This document shows positions 1 through 8,177 of a DNA stretch of 36,922 nt, one piece after another; the stretch's first letter is position 1; each line of letters begins with the position of its first letter. The notes below the pieces were generated by a model, which ran no database searches, had not been told where the DNA came from, and worked only from the letters and a program-made list of their open reading frames with translations. The stretch lies in contig DKWX01000034.1 of assembly GCA_002491945.1 (NCBI GenBank), positions 1 to 36,922 on the forward strand, given 5' to 3'. The stretch comes from Porphyromonadaceae bacterium UBA7141 (GTDB lineage: Bacteria; Bacteroidota; Bacteroidia; Bacteroidales; Muribaculaceae). A program made the translations under genes and the position numbers.

Positions 1-46
1 TCACGATTTTTATCTAAATTTGCATTTAGAACACATACTTGTAGCC

Positions 47-231
47 TAAGCAAGTGTTCAAATTTAACCCACAGCAAATTAAAGGAAATGTTTTATACAA
101 TCCGCAACCTCTTCTTTGCCGCTTCCGGCCTGTCGTTGAGCCGGATATGTCTACATTCTCCTTCACTCCACATGGAACCGACTAAAAAACAGTCCCGCAG
201 ATTGTATAAATTAAATCTGAACACTTACTTA
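47..231 (+). repeat. Full-length inverted-repeat element, copy 1 (185 bp)
   Basis: Non-coding element in the 367-bp region upstream of pabB. The left end (47-67) begins TAAGCAAGTGTTCAAATTTA; the right end (211-231) is its reverse complement with two mismatches over 21 bases. A second, inner inverted repeat pairs TTTTATACAATCCGC (91-105) with the region 197-212. The inner and outer repeats are contiguous on the right but separated by about 23 bases on the left, so the folded form would carry a one-sided bulge. The middle (about 106-196) contains TTCTTTGCCGCTT and CCTTCACTCC blocks shared with the copy at 6890-7074, which has the same length. A promoter -7 word TAAATTTG lies upstream at 15-22; its -33 partner would be outside the window. 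It resembles a MITE or REP-like repeat, but no transposase is nearby and no clear target duplication is visible beyond a terminal TA. Confidence 0.85.
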
Positions 232-348
232 AATTCAACAGTTCGGTATCCGTCTGAAGTGCAATAAGTTGCAGCGACAATTTTTAAATCAATACAACAC
301 ATTGGATATCAAGCTGTCATCCCCCCTCCGGAAATCACCGGACTATTG

Positions 349-356
349 TAAATTTG
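349..356 (+). promoter_or_regulatory. Putative -7 element just upstream of pabB
   Basis: TAAATTTG matches the Bacteroidetes -7 consensus TAnnTTTG. It lies 11 bases before the ATG at 368, and the run TAAATTTGAATACTTACAT closely resembles the right end of the repeat elements. No convincing TTG at the -33 position is seen 18-21 bases upstream (the stretch is C-rich), so this is a half-supported promoter. If used, the pabB message would have almost no leader. Confidence 0.35.
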
Positions 357-367
357 AATACTTACAT

Positions 368-1354
368 ATGTTTTGCGACTTGAATACCCTCCGGCAGCTG
401 ATGAATCAATGCGGGGCCATGAAGAAGCCCTTTCTCTTTGCCGTAGATTACGCCATGCGGCGTGCTTTCTTTTCTGACCGGCCTTATGCCGAGACATCCG
501 TAAGATGGAGCATCGGCAATATAGGCAATGCAGCAGGCGACGGCGTATCTGCCACGGTGACACCTTATCTGAAAGTGACACGCCCTATAACCATGCAGCA
601 GTATGCCGGCGCTTTCGACACCGTGAGCCGCGGACTGCGGCGAGGCGACAGTTTTCTGGTCAATCTTACGGTAGCCACCGAAGTGGAATGCAGTCCGCTC
701 GAAGATATATTCAATGCCGCCACCGCACCCTACAGGCTGTTGATTCCAGACGAGTTCGTATGTTTCTCACCAGAGACGTTTGTAAAAATCTCGCCAGAGG
801 GGATCATATCGGCCTACCCTATGAAGGGGACAATCCGGGCTGACATCCCCGATGCCATGCGCCTCCTTGAGGAGAATCCAAAGGAACTGGCCGAGCATTA
901 CACCATCGTCGACCTGCTGCGCAACGACATAGGGATGGCGGCCAGCGATGTCCGCGTAAGCCGCTTCCGCTATTTCGACATCATCAAGACTTCTCACGGA
1001 CCCATATATCAGACAAGCTCCCGCATCGAAGGCAATCTTCCCGCCGACTGGACCGACAGCACAGGCGACATTATTCTGCGGATGCTGCCCGCCGGATCCA
1101 TATGCGGCGCACCCAAGGAAGCGACTCTTGATATCATACGCCGCACCGAAACGACAGAACGCGGCTGGTATACCGGAGTGTTCGGACTGTTTGACGGGAA
1201 GTCGCTCGACAGCGCCGTGATGATCCGATGCATACAGAAGCATGCCGACGGCAGACTTATGTTTCATAGCGGCGGCGGAATCACCTCATCCAGCCGGATG
1301 GAAGACGAATACCACGAACTAATCGACAAAATATATCTCAGCACGTCACTATAA
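368..1354 (+). CDS. pabB: Aminodeoxychorismate synthase component I
   Basis: Chorismate-binding enzyme that aminates chorismate to 4-amino-4-deoxychorismate in p-aminobenzoate/folate synthesis, normally with ammonia from a PabA glutaminase, which is not in this window. The 328-residue product shows the family hallmarks in order: GDSFLVNLT (about 93-101), the PabB-type PMKGT motif with K153, the lysine typical of PabB rather than of anthranilate synthase, HYTIVDLLRNDIG (about 187-199 region), and GSICGAPKEAT (about 243-253) near the C-terminus. The frame is open upstream to a TTG at 269, but the stretch from 269 to 367 reads like leader sequence. ATG 368 gives an N-terminus (MFCDLN...) followed by the expected PFLFAVDY strand, so it was chosen. 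The stop codon overlaps the pabC start by one base (TAATG), indicating translational coupling. The call is firm; TrpE is excluded by the PMKGT motif and short length. Confidence 0.92.
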   Translation: MFCDLNTLRQLMNQCGAMKKPFLFAVDYAMRRAFFSDRPYAETSVRWSIGNIGNAAGDGVSATVTPYLKVTRPITMQQYAGAFDTVSRGLRRGDSFLVNLTVATEVECSPLEDIFNAATAPYRLLIPDEFVCFSPETFVKISPEGIISAYPMKGTIRADIPDAMRLLEENPKELAEHYTIVDLLRNDIGMAASDVRVSRFRYFDIIKTSHGPIYQTSSRIEGNLPADWTDSTGDIILRMLPAGSICGAPKEATLDIIRRTETTERGWYTGVFGLFDGKSLDSAVMIRCIQKHADGRLMFHSGGGITSSSRMEDEYHELIDKIYLSTSL

Positions 1355-1971
1355 TGCCCTTATTTTTAGAATCGATACGCATCTCTGACGGCAGGATGAT
1401 GCTCCCGGAGCTTCATGCCCGCCGCATGCACGACACCTGCATGGAAGTTTTCGGCCACAACCCCCTCCCTTCGCCTGACACCATCCGGATTCCTGACGGA
1501 TTCCGGCACGGCGAGGTCAAACTGCGCATCCTCTACGATAACGCCGGGTGGCGTCATGAATTCCTGCATTATTCTCCGCATCCCGCAGGCTCGCTAAGAT
1601 GCGTGGAAGCCCCTGCGGGATTCGACTATCATCTGAAATATGCCGACCGCTCGGGGCTCGACGCTCTATGTCAGATGCGCGGGCAGGCCGATGATATATT
1701 GATTCTGACCGACGGCTGCCCATGCGACACATCCTACTCCAATATCCTGCTGTCTGACGATGCCGGACACCTGTTGCTCCCCGAGACGTCACTGCTGCCA
1801 GGCGTTATGCGCCGCCATCTCATAGAATCCGGACAAGCCTCCACGGCTCCGCTCACCCGCGACGACCTGCGTCCCGGCAACCCGCTCGGCCTCACCCGGC
1901 TGCTGCTGATCAACGCCATGCTCCCGCCACATCTTTCTCCCTGCATCCCGCTGAGTCGCATTACCGACTGA
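1354..1971 (+). CDS. pabC: Aminodeoxychorismate lyase-like class IV aminotransferase
   Basis: A 205-residue PLP-dependent fold-type IV protein that would convert aminodeoxychorismate to p-aminobenzoate and pyruvate, completing the step begun by PabB. Visible signs are KLRILY (strand), LKYADRSG with the lysine near residue 95 that would bind PLP, DDILILTDG and the TSYSNILL segment that replaces the usual E-x-T-S-N-I/L motif of the family, then PETSLLPGVMRRHL, the typical C-terminal phosphate-binding region. It is shorter than the usual 260-290 residues of this superfamily, but short forms paired with PabB are common in Bacteroidetes. It overlaps pabB by one base. A broader branched-chain or D-amino-acid aminotransferase role is possible from fold alone, but the operon context argues for PabC. 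Confidence 0.85.
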   Translation: MPLFLESIRISDGRMMLPELHARRMHDTCMEVFGHNPLPSPDTIRIPDGFRHGEVKLRILYDNAGWRHEFLHYSPHPAGSLRCVEAPAGFDYHLKYADRSGLDALCQMRGQADDILILTDGCPCDTSYSNILLSDDAGHLLLPETSLLPGVMRRHLIESGQASTAPLTRDDLRPGNPLGLTRLLLINAMLPPHLSPCIPLSRITD

Positions 1972-1989
1972 TTCCGCCGCAAACAAACA

Positions 1990-2026
1990 ATGCCGCCCCC
2001 GTAGCGACGGGGGGCGGCATCCTTTT
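1990..2026 (+). terminator. Rho-independent terminator after pabBC
   Basis: An 11-bp perfect stem ATGCCGCCCCC (1990-2000) pairs with GGGGGCGGCAT (2010-2020) around a 9-base loop and is followed by CCTTTT. It lies between the convergent ends of pabC (+) and the glycosidase gene (-) and may also stop minus-strand transcription, although the T-run on that side is weak. Confidence 0.85.
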
Positions 2027-2063
2027 ACTTATCCTGACTCACAACGGCCGGATACGAATCGCT

Positions 2064-4238
2064 TCAGTCCTGCACCAGACGCACGCCATAGATACGTGCA
2101 TGGTTGGTCTTGATGTTCATATTCTCATTCTCCTGACGGAAATCGATACGCAGCGTGTGGTCGCCCTTCGTCAGGTGGACTTTCACTGAATTCGACCAGC
2201 CGCGGTCGTCCCAGTTGTCCTTGCCACGGTGTGGCAACACAATTAATCCGGCCCTCTTCCCGTCGGCCGACAGAGTGCGGATGCCGCATTTATTCTCCGT
2301 ATTCACCGGGCCGTTGCCGTTGGCATAAAGCAGACTTACATAATAGTCGCCATCGGCAGGCACAGTCACCGGCACGTCTACGACCGAGTCCTTGTCATTG
2401 TCGGCGCCGTCAAGCTCCACCATCACCGTGGGGCGAGTGCTGCGGGGCTCGGAAGCGAATCCTTCGGTGCCGTCGACGGCCACACCGATCACCTGGTATT
2501 CGCCCGGTTCGGAGGCATCGAATACGGTGCTCTTTGTCTCGGCCACACGTTTGCCGTCCATTACCACCACATAATGGCCGATATACTCAATCGGATTCCA
2601 CACGAGCTGTGTCCCCTCAAGCCATGCCACCGGAGTCAGCGGTGCCTTGGCATTGCGCTGATGATTGACGCCAAGCGGAGCAATCGGCTGATTGTCCATC
2701 ACGATTTCGATGTTCATCTCCCCCTTTGCCTTTTTTGCAGGGATGAAAGGGGGCTGCTCCTTACCGTTGACCTTGAAGGAAGCAATCTTGTCGCCATAGC
2801 CGCTTACAGAAATATTCATCACGGCATCACGGTAACGGAAGCCTTCCAGACGCCGGGGCTGACCCATGGCTTCAGGCACGAAAGGATGAAATGCCAGACT
2901 GTCTTTCATATAGTCGATGCCGAAAAGAATCTTATGCGTCAGGGCTATGTTGCCGCTCAGACACCACAGCATGTTGCTTGAATTGAGTTCGGTAGCTATG
3001 TCGCCGTTGTCGAGATTGAAATTTTCCTTATTGGTTGCGAAGAGAGCGGCAGGGCGCACAATGCTTCCGATAGCCTCCATCACACCCTGCTCATTGCCGA
3101 CCTTGGCATTAGCCAAAGCCCACCAGGCACCGACCCAGGGCCAGAGGGCATTGTTGTGGTAGGCCGGCATGTCGGCAATCTGCGGATAGAATATGGCCAC
3201 GCCATATGGGGTCGTGGGGGTATGCTCGGTGATGACGCGGGCTCGCTCCGGCGAGGCCACATCCCACATTATGGCCAAAGCCTCGCCGAGAGTCTCGGCG
3301 CGGGGATTGGATATAAGGTTGTCGCGGCCGTAAAGATACATCGCATAATATCCGGCATCATCGAGCCACAGATATTTATTGACTGCCTCCGCGATGGCAT
3401 CCGACATTTCCTGGGCCTTACGGGCCTCATCCTTGTGGCCGAGGGTCTCGGCGGCCTCTGCCAGCACATGCCAGGCCTGCGCATGCACTATCGAGGTGGA
3501 GAGAGTCTCCGTGTTGTAGATGTCGACACACTGCATCCACTTCGGATGGCTCTGTTCGCGCCAGTCGATAAAGGATGTCTCACCCTTCACCAGACCTGTC
3601 TCTGTGCCGTAGAATGCCTTGGCGTCGGTCTCAAGCGAGCGCTTCATCACAGGATAGATAAATTCAAGCCACTCACGCGAACCGGTCACCTTATACACCT
3701 CCCATGCAGCCACACACCATATCTCACGGTCGGTCGATACGGGCCAGGCGCCGCCGCTCCCGGTGTCCTGTATCACGCGCCCCAGAGGATCGACTTTCTT
3801 CATAAGCGATATCATCGAGGCCTCTGGCTGCATATAGGCCATTGAGAGGAGGATGGAGTAGCTCACATCGCGTGTCCATACGCCGGCCCACTCCTTGCCG
3901 GTGCGCAATGTTGTGTCGGGTTCAACTGCATTGACCATCTCATCAAGCCCCATGTTATAGACTGCCTCATGCAGACGCCCCGGGGTCACGAGTTTAGGAT
4001 ACGCGCTGATATCGTTCTTGAGTTTCCACACTTTATCGATGCCCATGTAGTAACCGGGCTGGGCCGAATAGTCGGACACGATTTCATGCCCGCTGGGCGC
4101 ATAGGCCTTGAACGGACCCTGAGTCACCGTGTCGCCATGCCACGTATATGCAGGAGTACTGACTACGGTGTCGGCGGCTGCATGGGTGCCTGGAGCGACG
4201 AGGCCAAGCAGTCCGATTGCCATAATGATAGTTCTCAT
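2064..4238 (-). CDS. Secreted (alpha/alpha)6-barrel glycoside hydrolase with FnIII-like and CBM-like domains
   Basis: A 724-residue exported protein. Residues 1-22 form a signal peptide (MRTIIMAIGLLGLVAPGTHA, no lipobox), so the product is probably periplasmic or secreted. Residues about 80-460 have the aromatic-rich helical pattern of six-hairpin glycosidases related to glycogen-debranching or MGH1-type enzymes: WAGVWTRDVSYS (117-128), STDREIWCVAAWEVY, SFIDWREQ, ALWPWVGAWWALA and NSSNMLWCLSG. About 525-605 looks like a fibronectin-III-like beta domain (VAWLEGTQLVWNPI... GEYQVIGV). Residues 610-724 resemble a carbohydrate-binding beta-sandwich (YYVSLLYANGNG ... GDHTLRIDFRQ). The exact GH family and substrate cannot be read by eye; candidate catalytic acids are in the W-x-R-D and I-D-W-R segments. 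It stands alone, with no Sus genes adjacent; a truncated repeat element lies 50 bases upstream of its start. Confidence 0.78.
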   Translation of the reverse strand: MRTIIMAIGLLGLVAPGTHAAADTVVSTPAYTWHGDTVTQGPFKAYAPSGHEIVSDYSAQPGYYMGIDKVWKLKNDISAYPKLVTPGRLHEAVYNMGLDEMVNAVEPDTTLRTGKEWAGVWTRDVSYSILLSMAYMQPEASMISLMKKVDPLGRVIQDTGSGGAWPVSTDREIWCVAAWEVYKVTGSREWLEFIYPVMKRSLETDAKAFYGTETGLVKGETSFIDWREQSHPKWMQCVDIYNTETLSTSIVHAQAWHVLAEAAETLGHKDEARKAQEMSDAIAEAVNKYLWLDDAGYYAMYLYGRDNLISNPRAETLGEALAIMWDVASPERARVITEHTPTTPYGVAIFYPQIADMPAYHNNALWPWVGAWWALANAKVGNEQGVMEAIGSIVRPAALFATNKENFNLDNGDIATELNSSNMLWCLSGNIALTHKILFGIDYMKDSLAFHPFVPEAMGQPRRLEGFRYRDAVMNISVSGYGDKIASFKVNGKEQPPFIPAKKAKGEMNIEIVMDNQPIAPLGVNHQRNAKAPLTPVAWLEGTQLVWNPIEYIGHYVVVMDGKRVAETKSTVFDASEPGEYQVIGVAVDGTEGFASEPRSTRPTVMVELDGADNDKDSVVDVPVTVPADGDYYVSLLYANGNGPVNTENKCGIRTLSADGKRAGLIVLPHRGKDNWDDRGWSNSVKVHLTKGDHTLRIDFRQENENMNIKTNHARIYGVRLVQD

Positions 4239-4287
4239 TTATAAGATTTTAAAGTATTATGTAAATGTCTCAAGTATGTGTCTCGCG

Positions 4288-4365
4288 TAAGTAAGTGTTT
4301 AAATTTAATTTATACACTATGCGATGACTGTTGTTCAGTCGGTTCCGGTGCGGAGTGAAGGAGGA
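4288..4365 (-). repeat. Half repeat element (right-type end)
   Basis: Starts with a perfect outer end (TAAGTAAGTGTTTAAATTTA, 4288-4307) continuing into TTTATAC, then GACTGTTGTTCAGTCGG and TTCCGGTGCGGAGTGAAGG. This is the reverse complement of the right half of the elements at 47-231 and 6890-7074, so the copy is in minus orientation and lacks the other end. The remainder of the gap to the glycosyltransferase stop (4366-4403) contains a small imperfect repeat CGGAAGTCGGAGTC (read on the minus strand) and nothing else recognised. Confidence 0.75.
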
Positions 4366-4403
4366 CAGAGACTCCGACTTCCGACTGCCGACATAATCAT
4401 CGT

Positions 4404-5186
4404 CTACGACATGATACCGAATCCTGTGCGCCACCAGAAGCGAAGCAGCGCCCGGGCATGAAGACGCCCCAGACGGCCTAACGGCGAGCGGCGAGTGGCC
4501 CGCTGCCAGTCATGGGTCAGATGCAATTCCGGCAGATAATCCACCGTATATCCCGCACGCCTCACCCGCATACAGAAGTCGGCGTCTTCAGGACCGAAGA
4601 ATATCCTCTCGTCGAGCGCCCCGACATGCTCCATGACATCGCGCCTGAACACCTGACAGGCGCCTATCACATAGAAAGGGTGCGGTGACGCCAGTTCACG
4701 CCGTTCACATTCAAGTTCGCGCCCAGGCCGCAACACATGGCATATCTTAAGCCACGGCCCGGGATATGGTTTGGCTGAGGCCTGAAGCTCTCCCTGCGGA
4801 GAATACAGCGCCGGGGCGGCTATGCCGCACTCCGGGTGACGCGTCACATGCTCAAGCAGGGTGTCGAACACCTTTCCATCGGCCAACGTATCGTTGTCGA
4901 GCAGCATCAGCACACGTCCCCGCGCATGGCGCAGACCGAGATTGCGTCCTCTCGCCACTCCGAGATTCTCTCCGGCACTTATCACACGAAGATTCGCCAC
5001 CCCATGCTCCGCAGTCCAGTCGGCCACACTGTCAAGTGTGGCATCGACCGACCCATTGTCTACCAGCACCAGCTCCACCGATTCGCCCCGCCGGAGGAGA
5101 TACGGCAGAATCGAGTCGAGCAGACGCATCGTGAATCCACACTGGCTGCATGTAAGCACCACTATCGAGAGTTGCGGCTTATTCAT
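4404..5186 (-). CDS. GT2 family glycosyltransferase
   Basis: A 260-residue cytoplasmic or membrane-peripheral GT-A fold enzyme transferring a sugar from a nucleotide donor to a glycan or lipid acceptor. The N-terminal strand LSIVVLTCSQ, the nucleotide-binding VLVDNGSVDAT (about 41-50), ENLGVARGRNLGLRHARG (73-90) and the metal-binding LLDNDT (D97-x-D99) are all present. The later segment FFGPEDADFCMRVRRAGY is typical of rhamnosyltransferase-like (WbbL-type) GT2 members. No transmembrane segment is evident. It lies 61 bases downstream of the radical SAM gene and is likely cotranscribed with it, suggesting a role in a modified surface glycan or glycolipid; the substrate is unknown. Confidence 0.85.
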   Translation of the reverse strand: MNKPQLSIVVLTCSQCGFTMRLLDSILPYLLRRGESVELVLVDNGSVDATLDSVADWTAEHGVANLRVISAGENLGVARGRNLGLRHARGRVLMLLDNDTLADGKVFDTLLEHVTRHPECGIAAPALYSPQGELQASAKPYPGPWLKICHVLRPGRELECERRELASPHPFYVIGACQVFRRDVMEHVGALDERIFFGPEDADFCMRVRRAGYTVDYLPELHLTHDWQRATRRSPLGRLGRLHARALLRFWWRTGFGIMS

Positions 5187-5247
5187 TTCGGACTTCGGTC
5201 GGAGTGGGATGACAGAGGGGGATATAAGACATGCCTTATATCCCGAA

Positions 5248-6690
5248 TCAATGAAACAGCTTTATCTTCAAGGCTTTGGCCGAAGCGATAAATTCCGACG
5301 GACGACGGAAGCGCAGCAGCTGTCGCCAGATGAAGCGAGGCGAGAGAAAGAAGCTAAGATTGTTACGGTAGAGAAGATGCTCCATCTCTTCGGCACTGAT
5401 CTGAGGCAGATTCAGTATAGACTCTCGCTGCACGTCGGTGGGTTTGTATTCGCCTCCTTTTATCCACCCGTTCTTTTTGCATATCTCGTAGTATTCGGTG
5501 CCCGGGAAAGGAGACACGATATTGAACATCACCTGGTCGACGTCCAGTTTCTTGGCCTCGCGCAGCGTCTGAAGCACAGTCTCGCGTGTCTCCAGCGGCG
5601 AACTGCCTATCAGCACATTGAGCTTAACCGGCACACCGTATTTCTTCAGCAACGATACCGCACGATATATGTCGTCGCGTGTGATACCCTTCTTCACATA
5701 TTCAAGAATCTCGGGATCAAACGATTCTATACCTATGTCGACATAGCGGCAGCCCGACTCTCCGAGCATTTTGGCTATCGGCTCGGTGATGGCGTCGGCA
5801 CGTGCCTGACATCCCCATATGATGCCGTGCTTGCGCATGATGCGGCATATGCCTGACGTGCGTTCTTCATTCCAGATGAAGTTGTCGTCCATAAATCCGA
5901 TGGCCTTGTACCCCTCTGCCGCCAGCATGTCGACCTCTTTCTCCACGCTTTCGAGCGACCGGAATCCGATTTTTGGCTTGACTCCGGGATGCTCTTTATG
6001 ATACTCTATCTCGCGGGCAAAGGTGAGCGACGACGGAACGCAGAAGATGCAATGGAACGGACAGTTGCGCGATGTGAACATCGTGGTGTAAGGCCCCGTC
6101 TTTAGTTTCGGGTTATGATACTGCCGCCCTTTCAGAAGGTCGCGGGCAGGGAAGGGAAGGGAGTCCAGATCCATATTGAGCGGACGCGGTGGATTGCTCA
6201 CCCGCTTGTTGCCGGGCCCGACAAACGTGACACCCTTCACGTCTATCGGACGCTCGCGGCGCGACAGGCAGTCGGTCAGTTCCAGAAGTGTGAGTTCCGG
6301 CTCTCCACGCACAAGATAGGTATGACTGTCATAAAGAGCGCGATGCATGTAATATGTCGGGGCCGGACCCATGAGTATGACCGGTGTGTCGCGATGGAAC
6401 ATTCTGATATGCTCCACAGCCTTAAGGTCGCTGTCGAGCGAGAGATTTACACTCCATATCAGATAGGCGTCCGAAAGGTCGCGGCTGAGGAAGCGGTCGA
6501 ATGCTTCCGGCTCCTGTCCGTCGGACACGAAGTCTCGGTAATCCACTTCATGACCCGCCTCGCGCAGTGTGGCGGCGGCGGTCAGTTCGTATATGTTGAT
6601 CATCGGATACACGATACGCGTGCAACCTGCCGACCGCTCGGCAGGCTGCTTGTTGTCGTAACAGGGAGGTATCAGGAATGTGAGTTTCAT
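5248..6690 (-). CDS. B12-binding-type radical SAM protein
   Basis: A 480-residue protein. Residues 1-150 resemble the Rossmann-like cobalamin-binding domain found in BchE/MiaB-type radical SAM enzymes (LTFLIPPC, TAAATLREAGHEVDYRD, VILMGPAPTYY, YLVRGEPELTLLEL). A canonical DxHxxG cobalamin ligand motif is not visible. Residues about 200-420 form the radical SAM barrel with CPFHCIFC (C210, C214, C217, CX3CX2C) that binds the [4Fe-4S] cluster, plus GFMDDNFIWN, CRYVDIGIESF and PVKLNVLIGSSPLET. It sits upstream of the GT2 gene in the same direction. Members of this superfamily methylate or rearrange lipids, tetrapyrroles and peptides; which one applies cannot be told here. The start ATG at 6690 immediately precedes the first beta strand, so it is well supported. 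Confidence 0.85.
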   Translation of the reverse strand: MKLTFLIPPCYDNKQPAERSAGCTRIVYPMINIYELTAAATLREAGHEVDYRDFVSDGQEPEAFDRFLSRDLSDAYLIWSVNLSLDSDLKAVEHIRMFHRDTPVILMGPAPTYYMHRALYDSHTYLVRGEPELTLLELTDCLSRRERPIDVKGVTFVGPGNKRVSNPPRPLNMDLDSLPFPARDLLKGRQYHNPKLKTGPYTTMFTSRNCPFHCIFCVPSSLTFAREIEYHKEHPGVKPKIGFRSLESVEKEVDMLAAEGYKAIGFMDDNFIWNEERTSGICRIMRKHGIIWGCQARADAITEPIAKMLGESGCRYVDIGIESFDPEILEYVKKGITRDDIYRAVSLLKKYGVPVKLNVLIGSSPLETRETVLQTLREAKKLDVDQVMFNIVSPFPGTEYYEICKKNGWIKGGEYKPTDVQRESILNLPQISAEEMEHLLYRNNLSFFLSPRFIWRQLLRFRRPSEFIASAKALKIKLFH

Positions 6691-6745
6691 GTATTTTTAA
6701 CGTTCGTTTCGTCTCCAATATTGCAACCCGTTCGTTCAACTTTGC

Positions 6746-6766
6746 GAAGTCGTTTGAACGGCTTCC
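6746..6766. repeat. Short palindromic repeat, copy A
   Basis: GAAGTCGTTTGAACGGCTTC is a near-perfect palindrome that recurs with one base changed at 24494-24514, and partly around 13873-13897. In the other two places it lies next to a TAAGTA(A/T)GTG end of the larger repeat family. It lies upstream of the radical SAM gene (-) in the 384-bp divergent gap 6691-7074, which otherwise holds the metX promoter and a full-length repeat element. Confidence 0.5.
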
Positions 6767-6852
6767 GCTCCCGACGCCTCATCCCGGTCTCTCTGACATA
6801 ACAGAATCCACACTTCCACCCGGCCGGCATCAACAATTTATACATGCTTTTT

Positions 6853-6884
6853 ATTGCCTGCAACCTACTTTATTATTAAATTTG
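6853..6884 (+). promoter_or_regulatory. Promoter for metX
   Basis: ATTG (6853-6856) is followed after 20 bases by TAAATTTG (6877-6884), a full match to the Bacteroidetes -33/-7 arrangement. Transcription would begin near 6889-6892, that is at the left edge of the repeat element 6890-7074, so nearly the whole element would become the metX leader RNA. Confidence 0.65.
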
Positions 6885-6889
6885 CAGAA

Positions 6890-7074
6890 AAAGTAACTGT
6901 TCTGATTTAACCGATAGTAAATGAAAGGATATATTTTATACAATCCGAGGCTTCTTTTTTGCCGCTTCAGGCTTGTCTTTCAGTCGAATATGTTGATATT
7001 CCCTTCACTCCGCACCGGAATCCACCCAAAGGCATGCCCGCATATTGTATAAATTAAATTTGAACACTTACTTA
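6890..7074 (+). repeat. Full-length inverted-repeat element, copy 2 (185 bp)
   Basis: Same length and order of blocks as the copy at 47-231. The left end (6890-6910, AAGTAACTGTTCTGATTTAA) is degenerate. The right end (7054-7074) is a perfect consensus ending ACTTACTTA directly against the metX ATG at 7075. The inner inverted repeat is TTTTATACAATCCG (about 6934-6947) with the region 7041-7056. The middle contains CTTCTTTTTTGCCGCTT and CCTTCACTCCGCACCGGAAT. The right end also carries TAAATTTG (7055-7062), a -7-like word directed at metX. Confidence 0.88.
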
Positions 7075-8109
7075 ATGAAAGATTCAGACGTCAAGTTATT
7101 CATCTGGCCCCATCCTTTCAGACTGGAATGCGGAGCCACCCTGCCGGGACTCCGGATTGCCTACCATACTTACGGCACCCTGAATGCCGAGGCTTCGAAT
7201 GCGGTGTGGGTGATGCATGCGCTGACGGCCAACTCCGATGTGGCCGACTGGTGGCCCCATACGGTGGAGGCCGGCAGGTTTCTGGATCCCTGCATATGGT
7301 ACACGGTATGTGCCAATGTCATAGGCTCATGCTACGGCTCTTCGGGGCCGCTCACCCCACTCCCCCCCGACGGGCGCCCGCTTTATGGCGATTTCCCGGA
7401 TGTGACGGTGAGGGATATGGTCAGGGCGCATCAGTTGCTGGCCGATTATCTCGGCATCAGTCGTATCGACACGATAATAGGCAGTTCGCTGGGTGGATTT
7501 CAGGCGCTGGAATGGCTGGTGAGCCAGCCCGACATAGCCCGGAGGGGTGTGCTCTGCGCCACCGACTTCCAGTGCCGTCCATGGCTCGCCGCCATCAATA
7601 AGGCCATGTATATGGCAATCGAGGCCGACTCATCCTACGGCGAGCCTGATCCGCACGCCGCACGCAAGGGGCTGGAGGCCGCACGGGCCATGGCGCTCCT
7701 CTCCTACAGAAGCCACTCAGGCTATGATGCCACCCAGGCCGACCCTCCTGGACGCCCCGACCCATTCGCCCGAAAAGCACACAGCTACCAGGCTTATCAG
7801 GGGAAAAAGCTGGCCGACCGTTTCGACGTCTACAGCTATATGCGCATGTGCCGTTCGTCAGACAGTCATGACGTGAGCCATGGCCGAGGCTCTTTCGCTG
7901 AAGCCCTGGGACGCATACGGGCGAAGTGCCTGGTAGTGAGTGTCAGCAGCGACATCCTTTTCCCACCCTCTTATCACGAGGAGATGGCTTCCATGATTCC
8001 GGGCGCAGAGCTGGCATCGGTGGTATCAGAGTTCGCCCACGACGGATTCCTGATTGAGCATGAACAGCTCGACAGACTGATCTCCGACTTCCGCCTGCGC
8101 AACCCGTGA
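7075..8109 (+). CDS. metX: Homoserine O-acetyltransferase (MetX family)
   Basis: A 344-residue alpha/beta-hydrolase-fold acyltransferase that activates homoserine for methionine synthesis. The expected catalytic triad is visible: S138 in IIGSSLGGFQALEWL (G-x-S-x-G), D293 in VSSDILFPP and H322 in EFAHDGFLIEHE. The family signatures VMHALTANSDVADWW, CANVIGSCYGSSGP and FPDVTVRDMVRAHQLL are present. The frame is open further to a TTG at 7045, but those ten codons (MYKLNLNTYL) are simply the translated end of the repeat element, so ATG 7075 was chosen. Homoserine dehydrogenase follows 250 bases downstream. Acetyl versus succinyl specificity cannot be assigned by eye; acetyl is the default for MetX. 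Confidence 0.9.
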   Translation: MKDSDVKLFIWPHPFRLECGATLPGLRIAYHTYGTLNAEASNAVWVMHALTANSDVADWWPHTVEAGRFLDPCIWYTVCANVIGSCYGSSGPLTPLPPDGRPLYGDFPDVTVRDMVRAHQLLADYLGISRIDTIIGSSLGGFQALEWLVSQPDIARRGVLCATDFQCRPWLAAINKAMYMAIEADSSYGEPDPHAARKGLEAARAMALLSYRSHSGYDATQADPPGRPDPFARKAHSYQAYQGKKLADRFDVYSYMRMCRSSDSHDVSHGRGSFAEALGRIRAKCLVVSVSSDILFPPSYHEEMASMIPGAELASVVSEFAHDGFLIEHEQLDRLISDFRLRNP

Positions 8110-8158
8110 CTGCGTAGCCCTCCGGCGGCAGCCTGACACGCGGCAGTCACGTATTTTT
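8105..8158 (+). terminator. Possible terminator overlapping the metX stop codon
   Basis: CGTGACTGC (8105-8113) pairs perfectly with GCAGTCACG (8143-8151) around a 29-base GC-rich loop, followed by TATTTTTCC. The stem includes the metX stop codon. The large loop weakens the call. If it terminates, hom would need its own promoter in 8159-8359. Confidence 0.5.
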
Positions 8159-8177
8159 CCTCCCCACCTCTCTCTAA

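Noticed and set aside
47..231. SAM or other known riboswitch upstream of pabB, metX and hom
   Set aside because: No recognised SAM riboswitch core is visible, and the same blocks occur in both orientations and as halves beside unrelated genes, which fits a dispersed repeat better.
4861..5856. 331-residue plus-strand frame spanning two minus-strand genes
   Set aside because: It crosses the intergenic gap and opposes two genes with clear motifs.
7045..7074. Upstream TTG start for metX
   Set aside because: The extra ten codons are the translated repeat end and the family N-terminus begins at ATG 7075.
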